Shown here: positions 1-7,250 of the stretch, in pieces | Numbering within the stretch: the stretch's first letter is position 1 | Layout of the letters: each line of letters opens with the position of its first letter | DNA from: an uncultured Bacteroidales bacterium | GTDB taxonomy: Bacteria; Bacteroidota; Bacteroidia; Bacteroidales; Muribaculaceae | Length of the DNA stretch: 19,345 bases | Assembly (NCBI GenBank): GCA_900542185.1 | Contig: UQMZ01000056.1 | Coordinates: forward strand, 1 to 19,345 | Direction: 5' to 3' | The notes under the pieces: generated by a model | The model's database searches: none | What the model was told of the DNA's origin: nothing | The model's input: the letters and a program-made list of their open reading frames with translations, nothing else | Made by a program: the position numbers and the translations under genes

Positions 1-47
1 CTACACTCTCTCCGTCGTCGGCAGCGTCAGATGTGTATAAGAGACAG
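1..47. other. Illumina Nextera adapter (not genomic)
   Basis: Positions 29-47 are the Tn5 mosaic end AGATGTGTATAAGAGACAG. Positions 15-28 are the Nextera read-1 tail TCGTCGGCAGCGTC. Positions 1-6 (CTACAC) are the end of the P5 primer, and the eight bases between (7-14, TCTCTCCG) sit where the i5 index belongs and match the index I remember as S511. This is library construct, so genomic sequence starts at 48. Confidence 0.98.
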
Positions 48-103
48 GTCTATAAAAAAAGATTATCCAGCATAGAAGACGTTGATTCATCCTAATTGTA
101 ATT

Positions 104-137
104 AAAAGAGGCAAGTCGTTGAGACCCGCCTCTTTTT
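104..137 (+). terminator. Rho-independent terminator-like hairpin
   Basis: AAAAGAGGC (104-112) pairs perfectly with GCCTCTTTT (128-136) around a 15-nt loop, and the stem runs straight into a T-tract. It probably ends a gene lying mostly off the left edge: one frame is open from 48 to a TAA at 93-95, but that is only 15 codons and I cannot identify it. The hairpin separates whatever is upstream from the SusD-like gene, so the usual susC-susD co-transcription is not seen here. Confidence 0.6.
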
Positions 138-164
138 ACTCTGTGAAGTTCCTTACAACTACCT

Positions 165-176
165 TACAAATTTGTA
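165..176. repeat. 12-bp perfect palindrome upstream of the SusD-like gene
   Basis: TACAAATTTGTA is a perfect palindrome in the AT-rich leader between the terminator and the SusD-like gene. It could be a regulator half-site pair, but such short AT palindromes also arise by chance. Confidence 0.25.
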
Positions 177-234
177 TAAAGTTAAAAGATTGTGTTAAAA
201 TCAGTCATAATAAAAATATAGATAAATTTTTAAT

Positions 235-242
235 TATCTTTG
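235..242 (+). promoter_or_regulatory. Possible Bacteroidetes -7 box for the SusD-like gene
   Basis: TATCTTTG fits the Bacteroidetes -7 consensus TAnnTTTG. No TTTG or TTG lies 19-21 nt upstream, so the -33 element is missing or weak. A start site about 7-10 nt downstream would leave too little leader for an ATG at 259 and favours the ATG at 277. Confidence 0.35.
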
Positions 243-276
243 AGGCGTCTAATACCTAATGCTAATACCGCGGCTT

Positions 277-1176
277 ATGAAACATCGACCGCCTTATACA
301 GCTATTTTCGCAGTCCTGATGGCTGCGCTATATATATTATTGATGACCGGTTGCGATTCAATTTCCACCGAACCGCAATCCGATCGGGAGCCGAAAGAGA
401 TTCCGGCCCCCGCAGAAGTTCGCGCAATCGTTTATTTTGACTCCCTTTTGCACCGTGGATTATCCCACATACCGTTCCTACCCGGTGACTCCATACTGTG
501 CGACTCGCTCCAGTCGCTGCTATGGGCGCTTCCGGATATGCGCGATGTCGCAACCGACGACATTCACCACCGCCAGGCGGCCAGACATCTTCTGGCCAAA
601 GCTTATCTCGCCTCCCAGTGCTGGCATAAGGCCGAAGTACAGGCCACGCTCCTTATTTCATATTCGAATCTGTCATTAATAACCCATTCACGTTTCAAAC
701 ATCCCGAGCCCGAAAATGGATACGCATCCAATCCCGTATGGGACCTTTTCGATGCCAAAAGCATGATAATGAACGAAAACATTGAACGGATAGGCTTGAT
801 CCATACTGAACAATGGCCTGAACTGAACATGGACGGATATGACAGCAACACCTTTGTCAATCTTCGGAAGGTGAAAGGAGTAAATGACGATTCCGATATC
901 AGATATAAGCTCGGATCGGACACCGACCCACTGTATTACAAACGCCGAGCAGGGTCCGACACCGATCTGACATATATGTTCCGTCTGGCGGAAACCTACC
1001 TTATACGCGCCGAGGCCCGCTATATGTCAGGTCGGATACACGAGGCGGAAAACGACTTGAACCTGATCCGTATCCGCGCCAACTGCTCCGTAATGATACG
1101 CGATGTCACCCTCCGCGACATCCGGGAGGAACGCATACGCGAACTTGCCGGCGAGCCTACACTTCTAATTTTCTGA
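277..1176 (+). CDS. SusD/RagB-like outer-membrane lipoprotein, C-terminally truncated
   Basis: SusD/RagB proteins are surface lipoproteins that deliver glycans to a SusC TonB-dependent porin. From the ATG at 277 the product has a short basic start, a hydrophobic stretch and a lipobox ending in Cys26 (MTGC); an in-frame ATG at 259 would add six non-signal-like residues. A helical segment (QAARHLLAKAYL) and the family's conserved C-terminal block (RLAETYLIRAEARY, then EERIRELAGE) are clear. At about 299 residues it is far shorter than the usual 450-650: the middle is condensed, and translation ends just after RELAGE, where SusD proteins normally continue with a W-x-D-L-x-R type segment. Its last 20 nt overlap the 3' end of the converging methyltransferase gene. 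No susC is present. It is probably a remnant or non-functional. Confidence 0.75.
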   Translation: MKHRPPYTAIFAVLMAALYILLMTGCDSISTEPQSDREPKEIPAPAEVRAIVYFDSLLHRGLSHIPFLPGDSILCDSLQSLLWALPDMRDVATDDIHHRQAARHLLAKAYLASQCWHKAEVQATLLISYSNLSLITHSRFKHPEPENGYASNPVWDLFDAKSMIMNENIERIGLIHTEQWPELNMDGYDSNTFVNLRKVKGVNDDSDIRYKLGSDTDPLYYKRRAGSDTDLTYMFRLAETYLIRAEARYMSGRIHEAENDLNLIRIRANCSVMIRDVTLRDIREERIRELAGEPTLLIF

Positions 1177-1693
1177 TCATCGAATATATGGCTATCGAAG
1201 CGCTCGACGCCACGTTCAGCGAGTGCTTGGTGCCGTACTGGGGTATCTCCAGCACTATGTCGGCCATGTCCACTATGCGCTGGTCCACGCCGTTCACCTC
1301 GTTGCCCACTACAAGAAGATACTTTTTGCCCGGTTCGGCGGTGAAGTCGTCCAGGTCGATGCTGTTGTGCGTCTGCTCCAACACGCATACGGTCCAGCCC
1401 TCCTGATGCATGCGCCTCACGCATTCCACCGAATCCTCCTCCCACCGCCAGGACACCGTCTCCTCGGCACCGAGGGCCGTCTTGCTGATCTCGGGATGCG
1501 GCGGCCGGCCGCTTATGCCGGTCAGTATTATCTCGCTGACCTTGAAGGCGTCCGACACCCTGAACAGCGAACCGATGTTGTACATTGACCGCACGTTGTC
1601 GGCCAGCACCGCCAGGGGATATTTCTCCATGGCACGGTACTGGTCGCATCCCATGCGCGTCAGTTCCACTATGTTTTTCTTCCTGCGGTCCAT
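1157..1693 (-). CDS. SpoU/TrmH-family RNA 2'-O-methyltransferase
   Basis: A SAM-dependent knotted (SPOUT) methyltransferase that 2'-O-methylates tRNA or rRNA. All three SpoU motifs are visible in the 178-residue product: motif 1 around residues 33-45 (N-x-x-S-x-x-N-x-G-x-x-x-R), motif 2 at 129-135 (V-G-N-E-V-N-G), and motif 3 at about 150-165 (I-P, then K-H-S-L-N-V-A-S). There is no N-terminal substrate-binding extension, so it is a minimal TrmL/TrmH-like enzyme and its exact target cannot be read from sequence. It starts 5 nt after the nadA stop, so the two are very likely co-transcribed. Its stop codon lies inside the 3' end of the converging SusD-like gene, with no terminator between them. 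Confidence 0.88.
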   Translation of the reverse strand: MDRRKKNIVELTRMGCDQYRAMEKYPLAVLADNVRSMYNIGSLFRVSDAFKVSEIILTGISGRPPHPEISKTALGAEETVSWRWEEDSVECVRRMHQEGWTVCVLEQTHNSIDLDDFTAEPGKKYLLVVGNEVNGVDQRIVDMADIVLEIPQYGTKHSLNVASSASIAIYSMIRKLEV

Positions 1694-1698
1694 CCTGC

Positions 1699-2640
1699 TT
1701 ACTTGCTGAGTTCCAGCATTCTTTCAATTGGACGTATGGCCTTGCGCGCCACTTCGGCGTCAACCTCGATGGCCGGCTGTTCCGTGCGCAGGCATTCCAG
1801 CACCTTCTCCAGCGTGTTGAGTTTCATATAGTCGCAGTTGTTGCAGTTGCAGCCTGCTTCCTCGGCAGGGGCGGGGAGGAAGGTCTTGTCCGGACACTTG
1901 CGTTGCATCTCGAACAGAATGCCGCTTTCCGTAACCACGATGAACTCCTGCGCCTCGCTGTCGCGTGCGTAGTCAAGCAACGCCGCCGTGGATCCAACTT
2001 TGTCGGCTATCAGCTGAAGCGGGCGCTTGCACTCGGGATGTACCAACACCTTGGCACCGGGATGCTCCTTCTTCATGTCGATGATGCCCTGCAGCGAGAA
2101 GCGGTCGTGTACGTGACATGCGCCGTTCCACAGCACCATCTCGCGACCCGTCACCGAATTTATATATTCGCCCAGGTTGCGGTCGGGGCCGAATATTATC
2201 TTTTCATCCTTCGGCAGCAACTCCACCACCTTGCGGGCGTTGCCGCTGGTCACCACTATGTCGGTCAGGGCCTTCACATCGGCCGATGTGTTGACATACG
2301 ATATCACGGTGTGCCCCGGGTGCTCCTTTATAAATGCTTCCAGTTCCGGAGCGGGACAGCTGTCGGCCAGCGAGCAGCCAGCCGCCTCGTCGGGCACCAG
2401 CACCAGCTTGTCGGGACACAGTATCTTTACGGTCTCCCCCATGAAGTGCACGCCACACATTACTATTACGCGCGCGTCCGTCTCAGCCGCCTTGCGGGCC
2501 AGCGCCAGCGAGTCGCCTATGAAATCCGCTATCTCCTGGATCTCCGGACGCGTATAATAATGCGCCATTATCAGCGCCTGCTTCTCCCGGCACAGTTTCT
2601 TTATCTCGTCGATTATCTCCTTACGTCCGCCTTCTTCCAT
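1699..2640 (-). CDS. nadA: Quinolinate synthase NadA
   Basis: NadA condenses iminoaspartate (from NadB) with dihydroxyacetone phosphate to give quinolinate in de novo NAD synthesis; it is cytosolic and carries an oxygen-sensitive [4Fe-4S] cluster. The 313-residue product is full length. Three cluster cysteines are expected: Cys89 (A-A-G-C-S-L-A-D), Cys175 (N-G-A-C-H-V-H), and one in the C-N-C-N-N-C cluster before D-Y-M-K-L-N-T, most likely Cys269. Substrate-binding signatures include A-H-Y-Y near residue 26, G-D-S near 42 and H-P-E-C at 201. Neither nadB nor nadC is in the window. It heads a two-gene operon with the methyltransferase. Its start abuts the AT-rich, DnaA-box-containing region at 2641-3131. 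Confidence 0.96.
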   Translation of the reverse strand: MEEGGRKEIIDEIKKLCREKQALIMAHYYTRPEIQEIADFIGDSLALARKAAETDARVIVMCGVHFMGETVKILCPDKLVLVPDEAAGCSLADSCPAPELEAFIKEHPGHTVISYVNTSADVKALTDIVVTSGNARKVVELLPKDEKIIFGPDRNLGEYINSVTGREMVLWNGACHVHDRFSLQGIIDMKKEHPGAKVLVHPECKRPLQLIADKVGSTAALLDYARDSEAQEFIVVTESGILFEMQRKCPDKTFLPAPAEEAGCNCNNCDYMKLNTLEKVLECLRTEQPAIEVDAEVARKAIRPIERMLELSK

Positions 2641-3131
2641 TATCTCTTTAAAAAATTAAAATATAAAAAATAAAAATAGAGGTAGTAGTATGTGTCAGTA
2701 ACTATCAATAACTTTCGGGCGAAAAATTTGGAAATATGAGTTATGAAATATTTCGTCCATGTTATCGACAGGCTGTGAAATCACTCCTCTTTGTGTATAA
2801 GCGAGATGCAGATTTTATCTACAGGCTGTCTACAACTGCAAAGTTAATAACTTTTCTGTTGAAAACGCGCAAAACCTGTCCAAAAGTATGTATAAAACTG
2901 TCAATAATTCATTCGATAAGTCCCGCTCATTTTTATTTGGATATTTCATAACAATCTGCATATAAACGTATTGTCCTAAAATCCAAATAAATCCACACCG
3001 ACTTATCTAAAACCTATCCACACGTTATGAACACCTTTATCCCCACTTGTCGACAACTTATGAACAGACACAGAGCGGTTATAAAAAGCCTTGTTTTGTG
3101 TAAGGTGTATCCTTTATTGTGATTGTATCCT
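2641..3131. other. Gene-free AT-rich region, candidate chromosomal origin (oriC)
   Basis: No convincing gene lies here. Positions 2647-2678 are 32 consecutive A/T bases, a possible unwinding element. Directly after come TAG AGG TAG TAG TAT triplets (2677-2691), resembling the DnaA-trio. Nine 9-mers then match TTATNCACA with at most one mismatch: 2762-2770, 2792-2800 (minus strand, exact TTATACACA), 2815-2823, 2887-2895 (minus), 2899-2907 (minus), 3014-3022, 3025-3033, 3037-3045 and 3058-3066. A 10-bp palindrome TTGTCGACAA sits at 3047-3056. The order A/T run, triplets, boxes agrees with the bacterial origin unwinding module. The density of boxes is far above chance, but dnaA is not in the window and origin activity is inference. 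Confidence 0.55.
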
Positions 3132-3139
3132 TTATTGTG
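3106..3139. repeat. 18-bp tandem duplication at the fic 3' end
   Basis: TGTATCCTTTATTGTG occurs at 3106-3121 and again at 3124-3139, a period of 18 bp. The second copy contains the stop codon and last codons of the Fic gene, the first lies just beyond it. It is a simple tandem duplication, likely from replication slippage. Confidence 0.8.
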
Positions 3140-4199
3140 TCAGAAATACTCTCCAGCTTCCCTCTTTTTCGCCGCGTTCCACGTATTTCTTCGAAATCAG
3201 CTGATCCAATAGTTTCTGGATGGCGGTAATGCTGATTCCGGTTTCTTCTTTCATGTCCGCGAGAGTCAGTGTGGGCTGAGTGCGCATGGCGTTCAGTATC
3301 TTTGTATAGTTAGGTGTACGGAAAGAGATCCGTTCTCCGTCATACCACCAGACGTTCTCATTTTTCTCACTTATGAACAATACATTGTTATATACTTCGG
3401 TTGCCACCAGTTCATTAAAATATTTCAGAAAAGGGCGTATATTCTTGATGTCTGCATGGGCACCGTCGCTCGGCACAGAACCCACTTCGAGATCAGTCTG
3501 ATGGAGAGCTTCAAGATATTCACTTTTCTTTCGGCTGCGGACTACAATCATAGGATAGTTATGCCGCATAAGAATATAATTCACCATAAGTCGCGCGATA
3601 CGTCCGTTACCATCCTCAAAGGGATGAATGCGTATATAACGGTAATGAAACAATGCAGCCAATTCAACGGGAGATAACTTACCCTCCTGTTCAGCGAGGT
3701 TATACCAGTCGACTAAGTCTGCCATAAGTCCGGGTGTTTCTTCAGGAGAAGCATATTCGAATCTGTCACCGTAACGTGTGATAACACTGTTGGGTCGAGT
3801 CTTATATTGTCCCGCGTGTATCACATAGCTTGTCTGCACACCTCCCGGTAGATTTCGATAGACAGTGTAATCCTCGCGTAATAGAGTACGATGCAATGTA
3901 CGTATGAAATTCTGTGTCAAGGGTATTTCCTTGATTGCAGCTTCTTCTGTCATCATTCGCAGACCTACATTGCTTGCTGTCATTTCCTGAACGTCTCGTA
4001 CGTCGGCCTCTCCGATTACTTTGCCGAATAGAAGAAGAATTTCGGTCTGGCCGTATGTAAGAGTGTTCCCTTCTATATGATTACTGTTATAATTGAAGTC
4101 AACGGTAAAACGACGGCTCAGCCTGTCCCTGTCTTTATCGGACAAGGGCTGTATGTCCTGCCATACGGCAAGTGCCTTCTTTATATTGAGATACTTCAT
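3132..4199 (-). CDS. Fic-domain protein (probable AMP transferase) with C-terminal winged helix
   Basis: Fic enzymes usually move AMP from ATP to a hydroxyl side chain of a target protein. The 355-residue product has a Fic_N-like start, the catalytic loop H-P-F-E-D-G-N-G-R at residues 192-200 (His192 catalytic, Asp/Asn for Mg and phosphate), and the inhibitory motif S-x-x-x-E-G at 39-44 (Glu43), N-terminal to the Fic core, which makes it a class II self-inhibited enzyme. Residues about 298-352 look like a winged helix-turn-helix, so it may bind DNA. No separate antitoxin gene is adjacent. It is transcribed away from the restriction operon, and its upstream region holds a -7 box and an inverted repeat consistent with autoregulation. 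The target is unknown. Confidence 0.9.
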   Translation of the reverse strand: MKYLNIKKALAVWQDIQPLSDKDRDRLSRRFTVDFNYNSNHIEGNTLTYGQTEILLLFGKVIGEADVRDVQEMTASNVGLRMMTEEAAIKEIPLTQNFIRTLHRTLLREDYTVYRNLPGGVQTSYVIHAGQYKTRPNSVITRYGDRFEYASPEETPGLMADLVDWYNLAEQEGKLSPVELAALFHYRYIRIHPFEDGNGRIARLMVNYILMRHNYPMIVVRSRKKSEYLEALHQTDLEVGSVPSDGAHADIKNIRPFLKYFNELVATEVYNNVLFISEKNENVWWYDGERISFRTPNYTKILNAMRTQPTLTLADMKEETGISITAIQKLLDQLISKKYVERGEKEGSWRVFLTQ

Positions 4200-4212
4200 A
4201 CAAAATATTTTT

Positions 4213-4228
4213 TATGTTTGCAAAGTTA
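4213..4228. promoter_or_regulatory. Back-to-back -7 boxes upstream of fic
   Basis: TATGTTTG (4213-4220, plus strand) is directly followed by CAAAGTTA (4221-4228), which reads TAACTTTG on the minus strand. Both fit TAnnTTTG. The minus-strand one would give a short leader for fic. The plus-strand one would give a roughly 300-nt leader for res. Neither has an obvious -33 TTTG at 19-21 nt, so only the fic promoter is moderately supported. Confidence 0.4.
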
Positions 4229-4243
4229 GTAATAAATCTTGAA

Positions 4244-4271
4244 AAAAAGGTTATAACACTACAACCTTTTT
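4244..4271. promoter_or_regulatory. Inverted repeat, possible fic operator or terminator
   Basis: AAAAAGGTT (4244-4252) pairs exactly with AACCTTTTT (4263-4271) around 10 nt. On the minus strand it covers the place where the fic -33 element should be, so a repressor bound here would block fic. Read on the plus strand it ends in five T and could instead stop transcripts heading toward res. Confidence 0.4.
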
Positions 4272-4535
4272 ACATACATTATTATACATAAAGTGTTTGC
4301 AATATGAAAATTTCTATATTCTGCGTCAGAGATGCTATTCAAATATATAAGATTGAATTAATAAACATGTAAAGATCATAACTTGAGTTATATATTGTAG
4401 ATTGAAAAAAAATCATTAATTTTACAGTCAAAGAATATACCTTATGATATTAGGTAACTGGAGTATTAGTTTTTTTAAGTAATACTTAACTCATAATTCT
4501 AAATAGTCATATAGTATATTATTTCAAAGTACTTT
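4272..4535. other. AT-rich leader upstream of res with an inverted repeat
   Basis: No open frame of interest. AGTATTA (4462-4468) and TAATACT (4480-4486) form a 7-bp inverted repeat about 50 nt before the res start, with T-rich sequence between. It is a candidate control site for the operon. I see no clean TAnnTTTG box close to the res ATG, so the operon promoter is not located. Confidence 0.3.
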
Positions 4536-7250
4536 ATGAAATTTAGGCTTGAAAATCCTCAACATCAGATGACTGCCATACAAAGTGTGGTTGACATATT
4601 TCGTGGCATGGAGCGTAACACATACGATAATGCCCATAATGAGGATATTCACATGAATGTATGTTCCTTATCAAATCAGCAATTACATAACAACATACAA
4701 AATATTGTTCTTAAAAACAAAGTACCTGAAACGCAGGCTTTTCTTGTCAACGAAAATGAAGCTTGTATAGAAATGGAGACAGGCACCGGTAAGACTCTTA
4801 CATATATTCAAACTGCCTATGAATTGTTCAAGCAGTATGGCCTAAGTAAATTTATTGTACTCGTTCCGTCTGTTCCTATTCGTCAGGGCGTTATTGATAC
4901 TTTTGAGAATTTTAAAGAGCAGCTGTCTGATAAGTATGATGTAACTCCTAATGTATTTGTTTATGACAGTTCAAAAATAAGCCTGCTTAATGATTTTATA
5001 AAATCTGATAATCTTCAGATCATGGTGCTGACGATGGCATCTTTCAACTCTGAGAATAATATATTGAATCAAGTTGATCGTGAAGATTTGTTTAATAATC
5101 TGCCGCATCTTGAATCTCTTGCTCAGACACATCCTATAATATTAATGGATGAGCCTCAGGAAGGAATGGATACTGATAACTCTAAACAATGGATAGCCAA
5201 ACTACAGCCCCTGTTTAAATTTCGTTATTCAGCCACTCATGCCGTTAAAAAGAATGTGCTGTACCAACTGACGCCGGCTGAAAGTTATCGCCTCGGATTG
5301 GTAAAGAAATTAGAAGTCTTAACCGTATCTGAAAGTAATGACGAAGCGACATTGAAATTGGAGATTAGCGAAGTCCAATCAACTTCTGCCCAGGTCAAGG
5401 TTAAGTTAAAACTATGGAAGTTGAATAAAACTAAAGGTCGTTTTGAATTTAAAGAATCCGGTCTGTTGAAAAAGGATGATAACCTTGCCGACAAATCCGG
5501 CAATGAGTCATATCGTGATTATACGATCAGTAGAATCTACAAATCAATGACTGACCGTAAATGGCACGTTGTATTTACAAATGGATCTGATATTATTGAG
5601 GGTTCATCATCTGCAAATAAAGAACAAGTTTGGACTTTGCAACTTGAATGGCTCATTAGGCGTCATTTTGAAAACAAGAAAAGGCTTAAACCGCAAGGTA
5701 TAAAAAATCTTTCACTGATATTTATTGACAGAGTTGCGAATTATATGAGTCCTGAGCGGCCGATAATCAAGCAAATTTTTGAGAAGAAATATCGTGAAGT
5801 TTATGCTGAATTCAATGACGGGAAACAGCCGGCTGATTCAGATATTCAGGCTGCACAAGGGTTTTATTTTGCCAAGACTAAACAGGGTGAATACTCTGAT
5901 AAAGAAGATGTGTGTAGAAAAAATAAAGAGATTTTCGATGAAATTCTGCACAACAAACAGAGACTTCTATCTTTTGAAAGTCCGATTGAATTTATCTTTT
6001 CCCATTCCGCGTTAGGCGTCGGTTGGGACAATCCCAATGTGTTCGGTATTGCAACTCTGAACGAAAGCTATTCTGAAAACAAAAAACGCCAGGAGATTGG
6101 CCGAGGACTCCGTATATGTGTCAACCAGAATGGAGAGCGTGTTTACGATAACGATGAGACCCCGGAAGAAGAACAGATAAATCAACTCACTATTGTTCCG
6201 AATGAGACATACGAGACGTTTGCTCGTTGCTATCAACAGGAATATGAGGAGCAATACGGAAGTGGAGCCAGTATACCAAAGCCGAGACATAATCATAAGG
6301 GGAAACACCCTAAACGCGTAACTTTCAAATTAAAGAAAGATGAAACATTTATGAGTGTATTCCGTCGTTTCTGGAATGTGGTGGCTCGGAAAACATCTTA
6401 CCGCATTCACATGGACGAAGATGTGCTGATCAGAAAGAGTATAGAATCACTGAACGAACTAAGAATCAATGACTATACTCTTGAAGTCAAGAGCATGATG
6501 ATAACAGATATTAGTAATCTGAATGATGCAGAGTATTATGGCTCTGAATCTTATGTTGGTAAAGCAAAGTTCAATCCACATGATCTTGTAGAGGAAATCA
6601 GCGAAAAGACGGGACTTTGTTATACATCAGTCCTTAAGATTGTAGCCGGCATCAGTAATAAGGATCAATATATCAAAAATCCACCCGTCTTCATGGAACA
6701 GGCTGTCTTTAAGATTCGACAGGTTCAGCTTGATGAATTGGTGCGTTGTATAGAATACACTCCTACCGGAAACATTTATGAATTTAAATTTGATGATTTT
6801 TCCAAAGACGGATGTGAAAATTGGGTTGCCACTCCCAATCATGGAGTATGGGATAAGTCTCTTTATGACAGTTTATACGAGAAAGAATTTGCAAAAGAGG
6901 CAGACAAAATAACAAATACTGAGGTTCTGTGTTTTCTCAAATTCCCGTCATGGTATAAAATACCGACCCCGATAGGGAACTATGAACCGGACTTTGGAGT
7001 TGTTTTGCACAAAAGACAATTAAGCACACCTCATGAAGACAAAGAGTATTATTTCGTTGTCGAGATAAAAGGAACAGATGATATTAATGACACACGAGCT
7101 TTGACTCCCCATGAAATAGGACGTATAAAGTGTGCAGTAAAACATTTTAAATCTCTCGGAATTGAAGCTTATTATAAAGCTCCCATTAAGGAATACGAAA
7201 CTTTCAAGGCGCAAGCCAATCAGACAATAAACAATAATGGAAACATATAG
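4536..7250 (+). CDS. res: Type III restriction endonuclease, helicase/nuclease subunit Res
   Basis: Res is the ATP-driven SF2 translocase and nuclease of a type III restriction complex; it cuts only with the Mod subunit, which supplies DNA recognition. In the 904-residue product the Walker A motif E-T-G-T-G-K-T is at 81-87, motif II is D-E-P-Q at 205-208, motif III S-A-T at 232-234, and motif VI Q-E-I-G-R-G-L-R at 519-526. The C-terminal PD-(D/E)xK nuclease is P818-D819 followed by E843-x-K845. All key residues are present, so it should be active. Its 3' end overlaps mod by 14 nt, giving tight translational coupling. The order res then mod is opposite to the usual mod-res arrangement. Base composition is AT-rich compared with the flanks, suggesting transfer. 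Confidence 0.95.
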   Translation: MKFRLENPQHQMTAIQSVVDIFRGMERNTYDNAHNEDIHMNVCSLSNQQLHNNIQNIVLKNKVPETQAFLVNENEACIEMETGTGKTLTYIQTAYELFKQYGLSKFIVLVPSVPIRQGVIDTFENFKEQLSDKYDVTPNVFVYDSSKISLLNDFIKSDNLQIMVLTMASFNSENNILNQVDREDLFNNLPHLESLAQTHPIILMDEPQEGMDTDNSKQWIAKLQPLFKFRYSATHAVKKNVLYQLTPAESYRLGLVKKLEVLTVSESNDEATLKLEISEVQSTSAQVKVKLKLWKLNKTKGRFEFKESGLLKKDDNLADKSGNESYRDYTISRIYKSMTDRKWHVVFTNGSDIIEGSSSANKEQVWTLQLEWLIRRHFENKKRLKPQGIKNLSLIFIDRVANYMSPERPIIKQIFEKKYREVYAEFNDGKQPADSDIQAAQGFYFAKTKQGEYSDKEDVCRKNKEIFDEILHNKQRLLSFESPIEFIFSHSALGVGWDNPNVFGIATLNESYSENKKRQEIGRGLRICVNQNGERVYDNDETPEEEQINQLTIVPNETYETFARCYQQEYEEQYGSGASIPKPRHNHKGKHPKRVTFKLKKDETFMSVFRRFWNVVARKTSYRIHMDEDVLIRKSIESLNELRINDYTLEVKSMMITDISNLNDAEYYGSESYVGKAKFNPHDLVEEISEKTGLCYTSVLKIVAGISNKDQYIKNPPVFMEQAVFKIRQVQLDELVRCIEYTPTGNIYEFKFDDFSKDGCENWVATPNHGVWDKSLYDSLYEKEFAKEADKITNTEVLCFLKFPSWYKIPTPIGNYEPDFGVVLHKRQLSTPHEDKEYYFVVEIKGTDDINDTRALTPHEIGRIKCAVKHFKSLGIEAYYKAPIKEYETFKAQANQTINNNGNI

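Noticed and set aside
48..95. C-terminal stub of a gene entering from the left
   Set aside because: Only 15 codons before a stop; the following terminator makes it possible, but nothing identifies it.
1020..1763. 247-codon minus-strand frame across the methyltransferase gene
   Set aside because: It overlaps the real gene in another frame and has low-complexity Arg/Gly-rich content.
1585..2673. Open frame of 362 codons on the plus strand across nadA, longer than nadA itself
   Set aside because: It is antisense to a gene with full NadA motifs, its composition is biased to His, Tyr and Arg as in shadow frames, and no family is recognisable.
2736..2951. 71-codon plus-strand frame in the nadA-fic interval
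   Set aside because: It reads through several DnaA-box-like elements and shows no family resemblance; the AT-rich sequence is open by chance.
3132..4199. Fic toxin with a separate antitoxin gene
   Set aside because: The inhibitory S-x-x-x-E-G motif is in the Fic protein itself and no small gene adjoins it.
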